Source of the DNA: Azoarcus sp.
GTDB taxonomy: Bacteria; Pseudomonadota; Gammaproteobacteria; Burkholderiales; Rhodocyclaceae
DNA length: 64,000 nucleotides
Direction of reading: 5' to 3'
NCBI GenBank assembly: GCA_031265765.1
Contig: JAISCE010000021.1
Location: forward strand, 1 to 64,000
Below the pieces are notes generated by a model. It was not told the DNA's origin. It did not search any database and was given only the letters and a program-made list of their open reading frames with translations. Numbering within the stretch: the stretch's first letter is position 1; every line of letters begins with the position of its first letter. Shown here in pieces: positions 28,749-37,700 of the stretch. The translations under genes and the position numbers were made by a program.

Positions 28749-30119
28749 ATGAACATGTCCGGCATCGACCGCTGCCCCCCGGCGGTCTGGCTGGCGCTGC
28801 TGGGCGCGGCCATCTGGCCGCACATCCTGTGGATGGCGCGGCGCATGCTCGACGGCTCCGACGATCCGCTCGGCGTCGTGGCGCTGGCGGCGCTGGCCTT
28901 CGCCGGCTGGCGGCAGCGCGGACGCCTGCGGCGCGCACCGCGTCCAACGTGGTTTTGCGCCGCACTGCTGCTCGTGGCGCTGGCGGGGGCGGCCTGGCAG
29001 ACGCTGCCGCCATTGTTCGCGGCGCTGCTGGCCCTGACGGGATTCGCGGCGGGGATGCTGGCGCTGTTCCCCAGCGGCATCGCCAGCGTTCCCGTGCTCG
29101 GACTGGCGGCGCTGTCGCTGCCGCTCATGGCGTCCCTGCAATTCTATGCCGGCTATCCCTTGCGCCTGATGGCCGCCGAGTTTTCCCGCTGGCTGCTTCT
29201 CGCCGGTCACCGGGTCGAGCGCGACGGCGTAGCCCTGCGGGTGGATGGGCAACTGGTGCTCGTCGACGCCGCCTGCTCCGGCGTGCAACTCGTCTGGCTC
29301 GGCTATTTCACCGCCTGCGCCGCGGCCCTGCTCACCGGCTGCGACAACCGCCGTTTTCTCCGACGCCTGCCGGTCGTCGGCGCGCTGGTGCTCGCCGGCA
29401 ACGTGCTGCGCAGCACAGCCCTGGTCGCCCTGCAAGCCGACGGCATGCCCGTCGCCGCATGGCTGCACGAAGGCATCGGCCTGCTCACGCTCGCCATCGT
29501 CTGCGCGCTCGTTTTCCGGCTGATGCGCAACAGGGAAGACATCGACCGAAACAACGGCGCGGAGCCGCCGTTTCCGGGAATGAGGCGATTCAAGCTGCTG
29601 GCGGCGCTGCTGCTGCCTGCCTGCGCGCTTTCGGGCATCGACGTCCGGAACGCCCATGCCGAAAACGCCGCCGCGCCGATAGCGGACAACGTGGAATGGC
29701 CCGCTACATGGCGAGGCCAGCGCCTGCGCCCGCTCGCGTTATCGGAAGTCGAGCGGCGCTTCGCGCGAGGGTTTCCGGGCAGGATCGCCCGCCTGACCGA
29801 CGACCGGGACATGCTGGTCTGGCGATACGTCGCGCGCCCCACGCGGATGTTGCACCCGGCTGCCGATTGCTACCGCGCCCTGGGCTGGCGCATCCGCGAC
29901 GAACGGCTCGAACAGGTGGAGAACGACCGGCAAAGCGAACGCTGGCGCTGTTTCATCGCCGAACAGGCGCGCGTAGGCGCGCGCCTTCGCGGTTGCGAAC
30001 GGATCGAGGTCAGTAGCGGGCAGGAGTTTACGGATACTTCCGCATGGTACTGGGCGGCCGTGACCGGGCAGTCCAGGGGACCGTGGCAGGCGGTGACGGT
30101 GGCGAGCGCGCTGCCTTGA
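28749..30119 (+). CDS. Exosortase-family transpeptidase with extra C-terminal domain
   Basis: A 456-residue membrane protein. The first ~260 residues form the multi-spanning exosortase core with catalytic Cys176 (DAACSGVQ), Arg221 (AGNVLRST) and His240 (AAWLHEGIGLL). A further hydrophobic segment (residues 281-300) leads into an extra ~150-residue exported domain (WPATWRGQRLRPLALSEV, MLHPAADCYRALGW, WYWAAVTGQSRGPW). That domain resembles the extensions fused to some specialised exosortases and contains three Cys. The exosortase class (XrtT, XrtQ or another) cannot be settled from the sequence alone. Adjacency to a single PEP-CTERM-tailed protein suggests a dedicated one-target system. Confidence 0.82.
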   Translation: MNMSGIDRCPPAVWLALLGAAIWPHILWMARRMLDGSDDPLGVVALAALAFAGWRQRGRLRRAPRPTWFCAALLLVALAGAAWQTLPPLFAALLALTGFAAGMLALFPSGIASVPVLGLAALSLPLMASLQFYAGYPLRLMAAEFSRWLLLAGHRVERDGVALRVDGQLVLVDAACSGVQLVWLGYFTACAAALLTGCDNRRFLRRLPVVGALVLAGNVLRSTALVALQADGMPVAAWLHEGIGLLTLAIVCALVFRLMRNREDIDRNNGAEPPFPGMRRFKLLAALLLPACALSGIDVRNAHAENAAAPIADNVEWPATWRGQRLRPLALSEVERRFARGFPGRIARLTDDRDMLVWRYVARPTRMLHPAADCYRALGWRIRDERLEQVENDRQSERWRCFIAEQARVGARLRGCERIEVSSGQEFTDTSAWYWAAVTGQSRGPWQAVTVASALP

Positions 30120-30134
30120 TAATCAATGACATAT

Positions 30135-30185
30135 ACATGTATAGAAAAAGAGGGTTTTCTATACATGTCCTCTGGCACATGTATA
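30135..30185. repeat. AT-rich palindrome with three ACATGTATA copies
   Basis: ACATGTATAGAAAA (30135-30148) and TTTTCTATACATGT (30155-30168) are a perfect 14-bp inverted repeat with a 6-bp AGAGGG loop. A third copy of ACATGTATA follows at 30177-30185 and runs into AAAAAAAGGAAG. The element lies 15 bp after the exosortase stop and just before the fic remnant. The stem-loop and T-run could act as a terminator on the plus strand. Confidence 0.7.
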
Positions 30186-30201
30186 AAAAAAGGAAGTTTC
30201 C

Positions 30202-30477
30202 ATGCATGTCCTTTCCCATGCACACAAGGCCGACTATTACCGCCTGCTGCAAGCCGTGCGCGATGCCGATGCATGGGAAGACTGGGTGTTGTACGTCTTG
30301 ACCGCCGTGGAACAGACCGCGCGCGAAAGCATTACCGTCATCCAGGCCATCAAGAAGCTGCTGCAAGAAACCAAGCACAGGATACGCAAGCAATACCGCT
30401 TTTACAGCCAGGACTTGATCAACAATCCGACGGAAAACGCCGCGTCGACGCCGGTTTCCCGGCAAAGGCCTACCTGA
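30202..30477 (+). pseudogene. Remnant of a Fic-family gene (3' part, catalytic core lost)
   Basis: The 91-residue frame begins with ATG 30202 behind AAAGGAAG (30188-30195). It encodes HKADYYRLLQAVRDADAWED, WVLYVLTAVEQTARESITVI and HRIRKQYRFYSQDLINN, matching the linker that follows the catalytic core in many bacterial Fic-family proteins. The HPFxxGNGR motif that should precede it is absent, and so is the C-terminal winged helix. The end of the frame runs into a palindromic repeat that appears again after the intact fic gene. The fragment may still be translated but cannot be an AMP transferase. Confidence 0.72.
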
Positions 30478-30505
30478 CGAGCCGGGAAAACGCGCTTTTC
30501 CCGGC
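30455..30505. repeat. 51-bp palindromic repeat, copy 1
   Basis: The unit has the pattern TTTCCCGRC, 17 bases, GYCGGGAAAA, 5 bases, TTTTCCCGRC. Here TTTCCCGGC is at 30455-30463 and the perfect hairpin is GCCGGGAAAA (30481-30490), loop CGCGC, TTTTCCCGGC (30496-30505). Two further copies with identical spacing lie at 33550-33600 and 33623-33673. It overlaps the end of the fic remnant. Confidence 0.85.
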
Positions 30506-30669
30506 GCAAGGCCGGTCATAAGCGATACGTGCGAAAATACGCCGTTGTCCCGTGCGGGCGCTTCCACGCTACCGGCGCGGGGTATCGAACGGAATTGCAG
30601 ATGTCCGGGCGGGCATGAAACCCGCGGGACTTCCATCTAATCCATTCAAATCAATACGATAGGCCGCGT
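30506..30669 (+). promoter_or_regulatory. Leader region before trpG
   Basis: This intergenic stretch holds GC-rich inverted segments but no gene. The trpG start follows CGATAGGCCGCGT, without a strong ribosome binding site. I do not see a Trp-rich leader peptide or clear attenuator. Confidence 0.3.
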
Positions 30670-31242
30670 ATGCTGCTGATGATCGACAACTACGACAGTT
30701 TTACCTACAACCTCGTGCAATACTTCGGCGAACTTGGGGCCGAAGTGCAAGTGTTTCGCAACGACGCCATCGCGCTCGACGAAATCGCCGCAAAGAACCC
30801 GTCGCATCTGGTGATTTCGCCGGGGCCGTGCTCGCCGGAAAAAGCCGGCGTCTCGGTGGCGGCGATTCGCGCGTTCGCCGGGAAAATCCCCGTTTTCGGC
30901 GTTTGTCTCGGCCACCAGAGCATCGGCGCGGCTTTCGGCGGCAAGATCGTGCACGCGCAAAAACCCATGCACGGCAAGACCTCCCCTGTATGGCACAACA
31001 ATACCGGCGTGTTTCGCGACCTGCCCGATCCCGTCACGTGCACGCGCTATCACTCGCTTGCCATCGAACGCGAAAGCCTGCCCGATTGCCTCGAAATCAC
31101 CGCCTGGACGGACGACGGCGAAATCATGGGCGTGCGCCATCGCAGCCTCGCGGTCGAGGGCGTGCAATTTCATCCCGAATCCATCATGACCGGACACGGT
31201 CGCGACTTCCTGAGAAACTTCCTCGACACGACAGCCGCTTGA
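30670..31242 (+). CDS. trpG: Anthranilate synthase glutamine amidotransferase subunit
   Basis: A 190-residue class I glutamine amidotransferase. It supplies ammonia to TrpE for anthranilate synthesis, the first step of the tryptophan pathway; some homologues also serve p-aminobenzoate synthesis. The catalytic triad is Cys79 (GVCLGHQ), His168 and Glu170 (VQFHPES). The family blocks [18 protein letters not shown] and [12 protein letters not shown] are intact. No trpE is adjacent, so the partner subunit is encoded elsewhere. It is followed by trpD after 14 bp. Confidence 0.94.
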   Translation: MLLMIDNYDSFTYNLVQYFGELGAEVQVFRNDAIALDEIAAKNPSHLVISPGPCSPEKAGVSVAAIRAFAGKIPVFGVCLGHQSIGAAFGGKIVHAQKPMHGKTSPVWHNNTGVFRDLPDPVTCTRYHSLAIERESLPDCLEITAWTDDGEIMGVRHRSLAVEGVQFHPESIMTGHGRDFLRNFLDTTAA

Positions 31243-31256
31243 TACCGGAGGAAAAA

Positions 31257-32288
31257 ATGCGCATCACCCCGCAAGAAGCCCTGCAACGCACCATCGAACA
31301 CCGCGAGATTTTCTATGACGAAATGTTGTCGCTGATGCGCCAGATCATGGCGGGCGAGCTTTCGCCCGTCATGTCCGCCGCCATTCTCACCGGCCTGCGG
31401 GTCAAGAAAGAGACCATTGGCGAAATCGCGGCCGCCGCCACGGTACTGCGTGAAATGGCGACCAAGGTGCAAGTGCCGCCGCCGACCGATCATTTCATCG
31501 ACGTTGTCGGCACGGGGGGCGACGGTTCGCACACGTTCAATATCTCGACCACGAGCGCCTTCGTGATTGCCGCCGCCGGGGCGCGGGTCGCCAAGCATGG
31601 CAATCGCGGCGTGTCGTCGAAATCGGGCGCGGCGGACGCCATCGAGGCGCTCGGCGCCAGCCTCGAACTCGACGCCGCCCAAGTGGCCGCCTGCATCGCC
31701 GATACCGGCATCGGTTTCATGTTCGCGCCGAACTTTCATTCCGCGATGAAGAACATCGCCCCGGTGCGGCGGGAAATGGGCGTGCGTACCCTATTCAACA
31801 TCCTTGGGCCGCTCATCAATCCGGCGGATGCGCCCAACAGCCTCATCGGCGTTTTCCATCCCGACCTCGTCGGCATCATGGTGCGGGTGATGGCGCGGCT
31901 CGGCGGCAAGCACGTCATCGTCGTGCATGGCCTGGACGGCGTCGACGAAGTCAGCCTCGGCGCGACGACGATGGTCGGCGAACTGAAGGACGGCAAAATC
32001 GCCGAATACGACATCCACCCCGAGGATTTCGGTATCGCCATGGCGGGTACGCGCAATCTGAAGGTGGAGACGCCTGGGCAATCGATCGAAATGATGCGCG
32101 CCGTGCTCGACAACCAGCCCGGTCCGGCGCGCGACATCGTGGTTTTCAACGCCGGCGTGGCGCTCTACGCCGCCAATGTGGCCGCATCCATTGCGGATGG
32201 CATCGACCGCGCCCGCGCCACGATCGCATCCGGCGCGGCAAAAGCCAAGCTGGATATGTTCGTGCATTGCAACCAACGGTTCAAGTGA
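31257..32288 (+). CDS. trpD: Anthranilate phosphoribosyltransferase
   Basis: A 343-residue enzyme converting anthranilate and PRPP to phosphoribosylanthranilate. The start ATG 31257 has CGGAGG about 6 bases upstream. The glycine-rich PRPP motif [20 protein letters not shown] is intact. The substrate-binding [15 protein letters not shown], and [16 protein letters not shown] with [13 protein letters not shown], complete the family signature. Length is typical (about 340). Confidence 0.95.
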   Translation: MRITPQEALQRTIEHREIFYDEMLSLMRQIMAGELSPVMSAAILTGLRVKKETIGEIAAAATVLREMATKVQVPPPTDHFIDVVGTGGDGSHTFNISTTSAFVIAAAGARVAKHGNRGVSSKSGAADAIEALGASLELDAAQVAACIADTGIGFMFAPNFHSAMKNIAPVRREMGVRTLFNILGPLINPADAPNSLIGVFHPDLVGIMVRVMARLGGKHVIVVHGLDGVDEVSLGATTMVGELKDGKIAEYDIHPEDFGIAMAGTRNLKVETPGQSIEMMRAVLDNQPGPARDIVVFNAGVALYAANVAASIADGIDRARATIASGAAKAKLDMFVHCNQRFK

Positions 32289-32343
32289 GCCGCCCGTCTT
32301 GCGAGCAAGCCGGAAATGAATACCTGGCGGCGGGGAGGCGCGC

Positions 32344-33486
32344 ATGCAGCTTGAAACATTCAAGGCCGGGAACTGGCAGCCGCGCTATCAATACAAGAGC
32401 TTCGAGCCTGCGCCGGTCAATCATGACTGGACATGGGAAGACCCGCGCATCAGCGTATGCCTGGAATCCGCCACGCACGCCTTGGGCGAATTGAACGCCT
32501 TTTCGCGCGTCGTCCCGGATGTCGACCTGTTCATCCGAATGCACATCGTCAAGGAAGCGCAGACATCCAGCCGCATCGAAGGTACACAGACCAGCATGAA
32601 CGAAGCCTTGATGCCGGAATCGTACATTGCACCGGAAAAACGCAATGATTGGCGCGAAGTGCAAAACTACATCGCCGCGCTCAATACCGCGATCGAGCGG
32701 TTGGCGAGCCTGCCGCTATCCAACAGGCTGTTGAAGGAAACCCATGCCATCCTGATGCGGGGCGTACGCGGCGAGAAAAAGCATCCCGGCGAATTTCGCG
32801 TCAGTCAAAACTGGATCGGCGGCTCCAGCCTGGCCAATGCCGCCTTCATTCCGCCTTACCATACGGGAATTCCCGATCTGATGGGTGACCTTGAGCAGTT
32901 CTGGCACAACGATGCCATTTCCGTGCCGCACCTGATTCGCGTCGCCATCAGTCATTACCAGTTCGAGACTATCCACCCCTTTCTGGACGGCAACGGACGC
33001 ATCGGGCGGCTGCTGATACCGCTCTACCTCGTCAACCACGGCTTGCTTGCCCGGCCCTCGCTCTATATTTCGGACTTCTTCGAGCGCAACCGCGCCAACT
33101 ACTACAATGCCTTGACGCTCGTCCGCGAAAACGACGACCTCATCCATTGGGTACGGTTTTTCCTGCGCGGCGTATGGGAAACCGCCACCAAGGGCAGCGA
33201 AGTCTTCCATCGAATCTTGTTGCTGCGCGCAGAAGCGGAAAACAAAATCCAGACGCTGGGCAGACGCGCCGCCAGCGCCCATGCGGCGCTGGATGTGCTC
33301 TATCGCAATCCGCTTGTCTCTGCCCGTGAACTGGAACAGAAACTCGGTGTATCCCACGCGACCATGCATCAACTCATCAAGGATCTGATGCGGCTGGATA
33401 TCCTGGTGGAAACCACCGGACAGGCGCGTGACCGGCTTTACAGCTTTGGACGTTACCTCGACCTTTTCACGGAAGGCATGGTATGA
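32344..33486 (+). CDS. fic: Fic-domain AMP-transferase (class II)
   Basis: A 380-residue Fic protein. Fic enzymes transfer AMP from ATP to target hydroxyls. The active-site motif HPFLDGNGRIGR is at 211-222, with FETI just before and the FIPP beta flap at 168-171. The inhibitory motif SSRIEG (residues 75-80) lies upstream, which puts the protein in class II, normally self-inhibited. A C-terminal winged-helix region (about 305-375, SARELEQKLGVSHATMHQL) would bind DNA. The protein is complete. It sits between trpD and trpC, interrupting the usual trpG-trpD-trpC order. Confidence 0.93.
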   Translation: MQLETFKAGNWQPRYQYKSFEPAPVNHDWTWEDPRISVCLESATHALGELNAFSRVVPDVDLFIRMHIVKEAQTSSRIEGTQTSMNEALMPESYIAPEKRNDWREVQNYIAALNTAIERLASLPLSNRLLKETHAILMRGVRGEKKHPGEFRVSQNWIGGSSLANAAFIPPYHTGIPDLMGDLEQFWHNDAISVPHLIRVAISHYQFETIHPFLDGNGRIGRLLIPLYLVNHGLLARPSLYISDFFERNRANYYNALTLVRENDDLIHWVRFFLRGVWETATKGSEVFHRILLLRAEAENKIQTLGRRAASAHAALDVLYRNPLVSARELEQKLGVSHATMHQLIKDLMRLDILVETTGQARDRLYSFGRYLDLFTEGMV

Positions 33487-33549
33487 ACCCGATCGTGGGC
33501 ATTGCGGGAACGCGCCGTTTCCCTGGACCCGGCGCTCCCCCAGTGTCGA

Positions 33550-33600
33550 TTTCCCGACAAAGGCGCACTCGCTAAGTCGGGAAAAGCGCGTTTTCCCGAC
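33550..33600. repeat. 51-bp palindromic repeat, copy 2
   Basis: TTTCCCGAC (33550-33558) is followed after 17 bases by GTCGGGAAAA (33576-33585), loop GCGCG, and TTTTCCCGAC (33591-33600). The inverted repeat extends outward to 16 perfect base pairs, CGCTAAGTCGGGAAAA (33570-33585) with TTTTCCCGACTTAGCG (33591-33606). It is 64 bp downstream of the intact fic gene. Confidence 0.88.
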
Positions 33601-33622
33601 TTAGCGTCGATCGCTGAGTCGG

Positions 33623-33673
33623 TTTCCCGACCGATGGGCGTCACATGTGTCGGGAAAATGCGCTTTTCCCGAC
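33623..33673. repeat. 51-bp palindromic repeat, copy 3
   Basis: TTTCCCGAC (33623-33631) is followed after 17 bases by GTCGGGAAAA (33649-33658), loop TGCGC, and TTTTCCCGAC (33664-33673). The stem extends by two pairs to 12 bp, GTGTCGGGAAAA (33647-33658) with TTTTCCCGACAC (33664-33675). The stem ends differ from copy 2 with matching changes on both arms. Confidence 0.88.
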
Positions 33674-33839
33674 ACAACGCGAGTCGTCAGGCCCATGAAC
33701 GGCCCCCGCAGCCGGAAGCCAACGCAAGCCGTTGCCCTCGCCTGCTTCGATATCGCACACTGTGAAAGCCGCCGTGCACTGCCACGGGCGATTCAAGCGC
33801 GCGCCGTGGCAAAGCGCCGCATGAAACGGGGATAGATAT

Positions 33840-33950
33840 GTTTCAATCCACGCCCGTAACCGGGCGACACAGCGCGGAAGGGGAACCATCCTCCCGCGCA
33901 TGATTATCCCCCCGAGGGGGAGGTTTCCAACCGGAATCGGTTTTCGATGA
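33840..33950 (+). repeat. Structured dispersed element, copy A, in front of trpC
   Basis: This 111-bp element matches 60001-60114 with identical blocks of 19, 10, 21 and 16 bp. It begins GTTTCAATCCACGCCCGTA, which resembles the reverse complement of a type I-C CRISPR repeat. Predicted stems: CGCCCG/CGGGCG (33851-33866), GCGCGG/CCGCGC (33872-33899), CCCCC/GGGGG (33908-33920) and CCG/CGG before the start (33931-33940). The 3' boundary contains the trpC start codon. It could be a dispersed mobile repeat, a 5' regulatory RNA or a CRISPR-derived remnant. No cas gene or spacer array is in the window. Confidence 0.75.
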
Positions 33951-34759
33951 GTGACATCCTGAAAAAAATCTGTGCGGTCAAGGTTGAAGAAGTCGCCGCC
34001 GCAAAAGCCGCCCGGCCCCTGGCCGCCCTGCGCCGCGAGGCGGAGAACCAGCCCCCGGCGCGGGACTTCACCGGCGCATTGCGCGACAGGATCGCACACG
34101 GACAACCCGCGGTAATCGCCGAAATCAAAAAAGCATCGCCTTCCAGAGGGGTGATCCGGCCCGGTTTCCGGCCCGCCGAAATCGCCGCCTCTTACGCCGC
34201 CCATGGCGCGGCCTGCCTGTCGGTGCTCACCGATGCGCCGCATTTCCAGGGGTCGCCCGAGTATTTGCGGCAAGCCCGCGCCGCGTGCGCGCTCCCGGCC
34301 TTGCGCAAGGATTTCTTCGTCGACCCTTACCAGATATACGAAGCTCGCGCGATGGGCGCGGATGCCATATTGCTGATCGCCGCCGTGCTCACGGACATGC
34401 AGATGCAAGACTTTGAAGGCATCGCGCGGGAATTGGGCATGGCGGCGCTCGCGGAATCGCACGACGGCGAGGAACTGGCGCGGGCGCTCCGGCTCCGGAC
34501 GCCCCTGGTCGGCATCAACAACCGCGACCTGCGCACGTTTGAAGTCTCGCTGGCCAATACCCTCGACCTGCTCCCGCAGGTGCCCGAAGATCGCCTCGTC
34601 ATCGCCGAATCCGGCATCCTGACGCGGGAGGATGTCGAAACCCTGCGCGCGGCGGGCGTTCATGCCTTTCTCGTCGGCGAAGCATTCATGCGCGCGGAAG
34701 AACCGGGAAAGGCGCTGGCGGAACTGTTCGGCGCGCGGCGCGAACCCGGCGGCGGATGA
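33947..34759 (+). CDS. trpC: Indole-3-glycerol phosphate synthase
   Basis: A 270-residue TIM-barrel enzyme forming indole-3-glycerol phosphate in tryptophan synthesis. Catalytic blocks are [62 protein letters not shown] and [15 protein letters not shown]. It is monofunctional, as usual in Betaproteobacteria. The ATG at 33947 lies inside the 3' end of the repeated element, with GGAA about 13 bases upstream, a poor ribosome binding site. It is separated from trpD by the fic insertion, so it may have its own transcript. Confidence 0.95.
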   Translation: MSDILKKICAVKVEEVAAAKAARPLAALRREAENQPPARDFTGALRDRIAHGQPAVIAEIKKASPSRGVIRPGFRPAEIAASYAAHGAACLSVLTDAPHFQGSPEYLRQARAACALPALRKDFFVDPYQIYEARAMGADAILLIAAVLTDMQMQDFEGIARELGMAALAESHDGEELARALRLRTPLVGINNRDLRTFEVSLANTLDLLPQVPEDRLVIAESGILTREDVETLRAAGVHAFLVGEAFMRAEEPGKALAELFGARREPGGG

Positions 34760-34762
34760 GCG

Positions 34763-37700
34763 ATGAGCGTTTCGCCCGCGCCTCTTTCATCCGGTTACGG
34801 GCGGCGCTGGTTCCGGCGGCTCGGCTTTTTTCTCGCTACCGCCGCCGCCTTGGCCTGCACCGCATTTGCGTGGCTCCTCGCCGCCGAATCGGGACTGCGG
34901 GCGCTTGCGGACGCGGCGGCATATTCCAGCGGCGGCGCATTGCGCATCGAGGGCGCACGCGGCGCATTGCGCGGGCCGCTCGCTTTTTCGCGCCTGACGC
35001 TGGATTTACCGGAAGCGCGGATCGAATTGACCGGCATCGCGCTCGACTGGCGGCCCACGGCGCTTTTTTCGCGCCTCGCCATCGACCGGCTGCGGGTGGA
35101 GCGAGCCGATGTTTTTCTCAAGGATGCGCCGCCGTCTCCGGAACCGCTCGCATTGCCGGAGAGTCTGCGCTTGCCATTCGCCTTCGATCTGGCGCTGGAA
35201 ACCGGCGCGGTGGCAATTCACGGCGCGAACGCCGATAGCGCCGGCGACGCGCCGCCGGTTTTCGCCCTGGACGAAAGCCGCCTTTCCCTGAGCGGCGAAC
35301 CGTCGCGCTTCCTCCTGCGCCAACTGGCCGCCGGGCTGCCGCAAGGGCGCATCGAAGCCACGGGCGAACTCGGAACGGCGGCGCCATTCGCCCTGCATCT
35401 GAACGGCCGCGCGGCAGTGGACGGATTCACGCTCGGCATCGACGCCGAAGGCAGCCTCGCCGAACCCATATTGCAGCTATCGGCCCAAGGCTACGGCATT
35501 CATGGGCAGGCAAGGATCGCGGCGGCCCCTTTCGCCGCGCTGCCGCTGAAAACGCTCGAACTCGACGCCGGAGACATCGACCCCGCCGCCCTCGCGCCCG
35601 GCCTGCCGCGCGCGAATCTGCGCCTGCACGCCAGCCTTGCCGCCGCCGCTGGCGAAAACGGCGAACCGGTATTGCGCGGCCCGCTGCGCATCGACAACGC
35701 CCGTCCGGCCACATTCGATACCGGCGGCCTGCCGCTGACAAGCCTGCGCGCGGACATCGCCGCATCGGTGGACGAAGCCCGGCTCGACGCGCTCACGCTG
35801 GAAGGCGGCGGCGGCAAAGCCGTGGGCCGCTTGCGCTGGCGGCCTCGAGCGGAACGTAAGGAAAATACCGGAACGGTCGCTGTTCCATCCTTCGATTTCG
35901 GCCAGATCGACGCCAGCCTCGACCTCGACGCGCTCGACCCCGCCCGCTTCGACAGCCGCCTGCCTTCCCGCCGCGTCGATGGCCGCCTGCAAACCGGGGC
36001 CGCCGCGCAACGGCAATGGGCCAAGGCATCGCTGCGCGCGGCGGCGGCGCGGATCGAAGCCGATGGCGAGATCGTGACGGGTATCGCCGCCGCCCCGGCC
36101 TTCACCCTGAAACTGGACTTGCACGGCTTCGACCCGGCTGTCTTCCATCCCGCCGCACCGCCCGCGGCCATCGATTTGCAAGCCGCGGCGGCGGGCGTCC
36201 TCGCGGAACGGCCTGCCGTCGCGCTGCATTTCGCCTTCGGCAACAGCCGCCTCGACGGCAAGCCGCTCGGCGGCGGCGGACGGCTCGCCCTGGACGGCGC
36301 ACAGGTGCGCGATGCCGCGATCGAAATCGACTTCGCCGGCAACCGCCTGGAACTCGCCGGAAACTGGGGGCGCACAAAGGACAGGCTGACGCTGGATCTC
36401 GACGCGCCCCGGCTTGCGGCCATCGGCTACGGACTGGCGGGCCGGATGCGCGCCGCCGGGACGATCGCCGGCGGGCTGGACGCCCCGGCGGGAACGCTCC
36501 GCTTCGATGCCGGCGAATTGCGCCTGCCCGGCAACATAGCCGCCGCCTCACTGACAGGCGAAGCGCGCATCGAAGCGGGCGACGGCGGCCCGCTCGCCCT
36601 GAAACTGGACGGTTCCGGCATCGTCGCGGGCGATGTACGGCTCACCGCGGCAAGGATCGCGGCCGACGGCCGGCGCGACCGCCACCGGATACGCCTCGAA
36701 GCCGAAGGCAAATTCGGAGACGATGCCATCCGTCTCGCGGCGGCGCTGGATGGCGGCCTGGATGCGGTTCACTGGCGCGGCCAGCTTCTCGCCCTGACGA
36801 ACGAAGGACGCTGGCCCCTGCGCCTGCGCGCCCCGGCGGCGCTGGAAATCGGTCCGGAAGAATGCCATCTTGTCGAAGCCGGATTCGACATCGGCGGACA
36901 AGGCAGCCTCCACCTTGCCGAAACCCGCTGGAAAAACGGCGAAGCCATCCTGCGCGGCAAATCGAACGGACTGGCGATGACGATGCTTCCGGGGCAGAAC
37001 CGTAAACTGCGCGACCCGCTGACGCTTGGGGCTGCCTGGGATCTACGCCTCGGCGAGAGCATCGAAGGCGAAGCGCGGCTGTTCCGCGAATCGGGCGACA
37101 TCCCGGTGCAAGGCGAAATCGCCACCCGGCTCGGACTGGAGCGGCTCGAAGCCTATCTTTTCGCGCACAACCGCAAACTGACGCTGGCGCTCGCCGCGCA
37201 GGGACGCGAAGCGGGCGAACTCGGCGTATCGCTCGAAGCGGACATCGAACGCGCCGGACAAGGCTGGCGGCTGAAGCCGCAGGCCCCGCTCGCGGGCGCG
37301 GCCCATCTCGCCATGCCCTCGCTTGCCTGGCTTGGCCGCCTGCTGCGCGAAAACGTCGAAACCGGCGGCGCGCTCGCCGCCGACCTCACCCTTTCCGGCA
37401 CGCCGGCGACGCCGGATTTGCGAGGCGACATCCGGGGCCGCGCCCTGCAACTCGCGTTCATCGACTGGGGGCTGATTCTCGCGGGCGGCGACCTGGAAGC
37501 CGGTTTCATCCACCGCGGCGGCCGCCAAAGCCTGCATCTGGCGCGGCTGGCATTCGAGTCGGCCAACCGGGTCAAGCCCCGCGACAAACGCCTGCCCATC
37601 GACGAACTCACCGCCACGCCCGGCCATCTGCGGATAACGGGAGACATCGCCCTGAATCCGCCGGACTCGCCGGACGAAGGGAACGCGCTGCGCGGGCTAT

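Larger units (their letters stand above)
33487..33839. other. Intergenic region holding two palindromic repeats
   Basis: I see no gene in this stretch. It holds a degenerate hairpin near 33513-33533 (GCGGGAACGCGCCGTTTCCC) and two full copies of the 51-bp palindromic repeat. A further inverted pair is TGCCACGG and CCGTGGCA near 33779-33811. It leads into the structured element upstream of trpC. Confidence 0.6.

Noticed and set aside
26523..29657. 1044-codon frame on the minus strand opposite the VIT/VWA and exosortase genes
   Set aside because: It is antisense to two well-supported genes and its translation is low-complexity and without family resemblance.
30135..30185. Terminal inverted repeats of an insertion sequence
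   Set aside because: No transposase gene or fragment is adjacent and the spacing is that of a hairpin.
33840..33950. A true CRISPR array
   Set aside because: There is only one repeat-like unit at each site, no spacers and no cas genes in the window. I describe it as CRISPR-like only.
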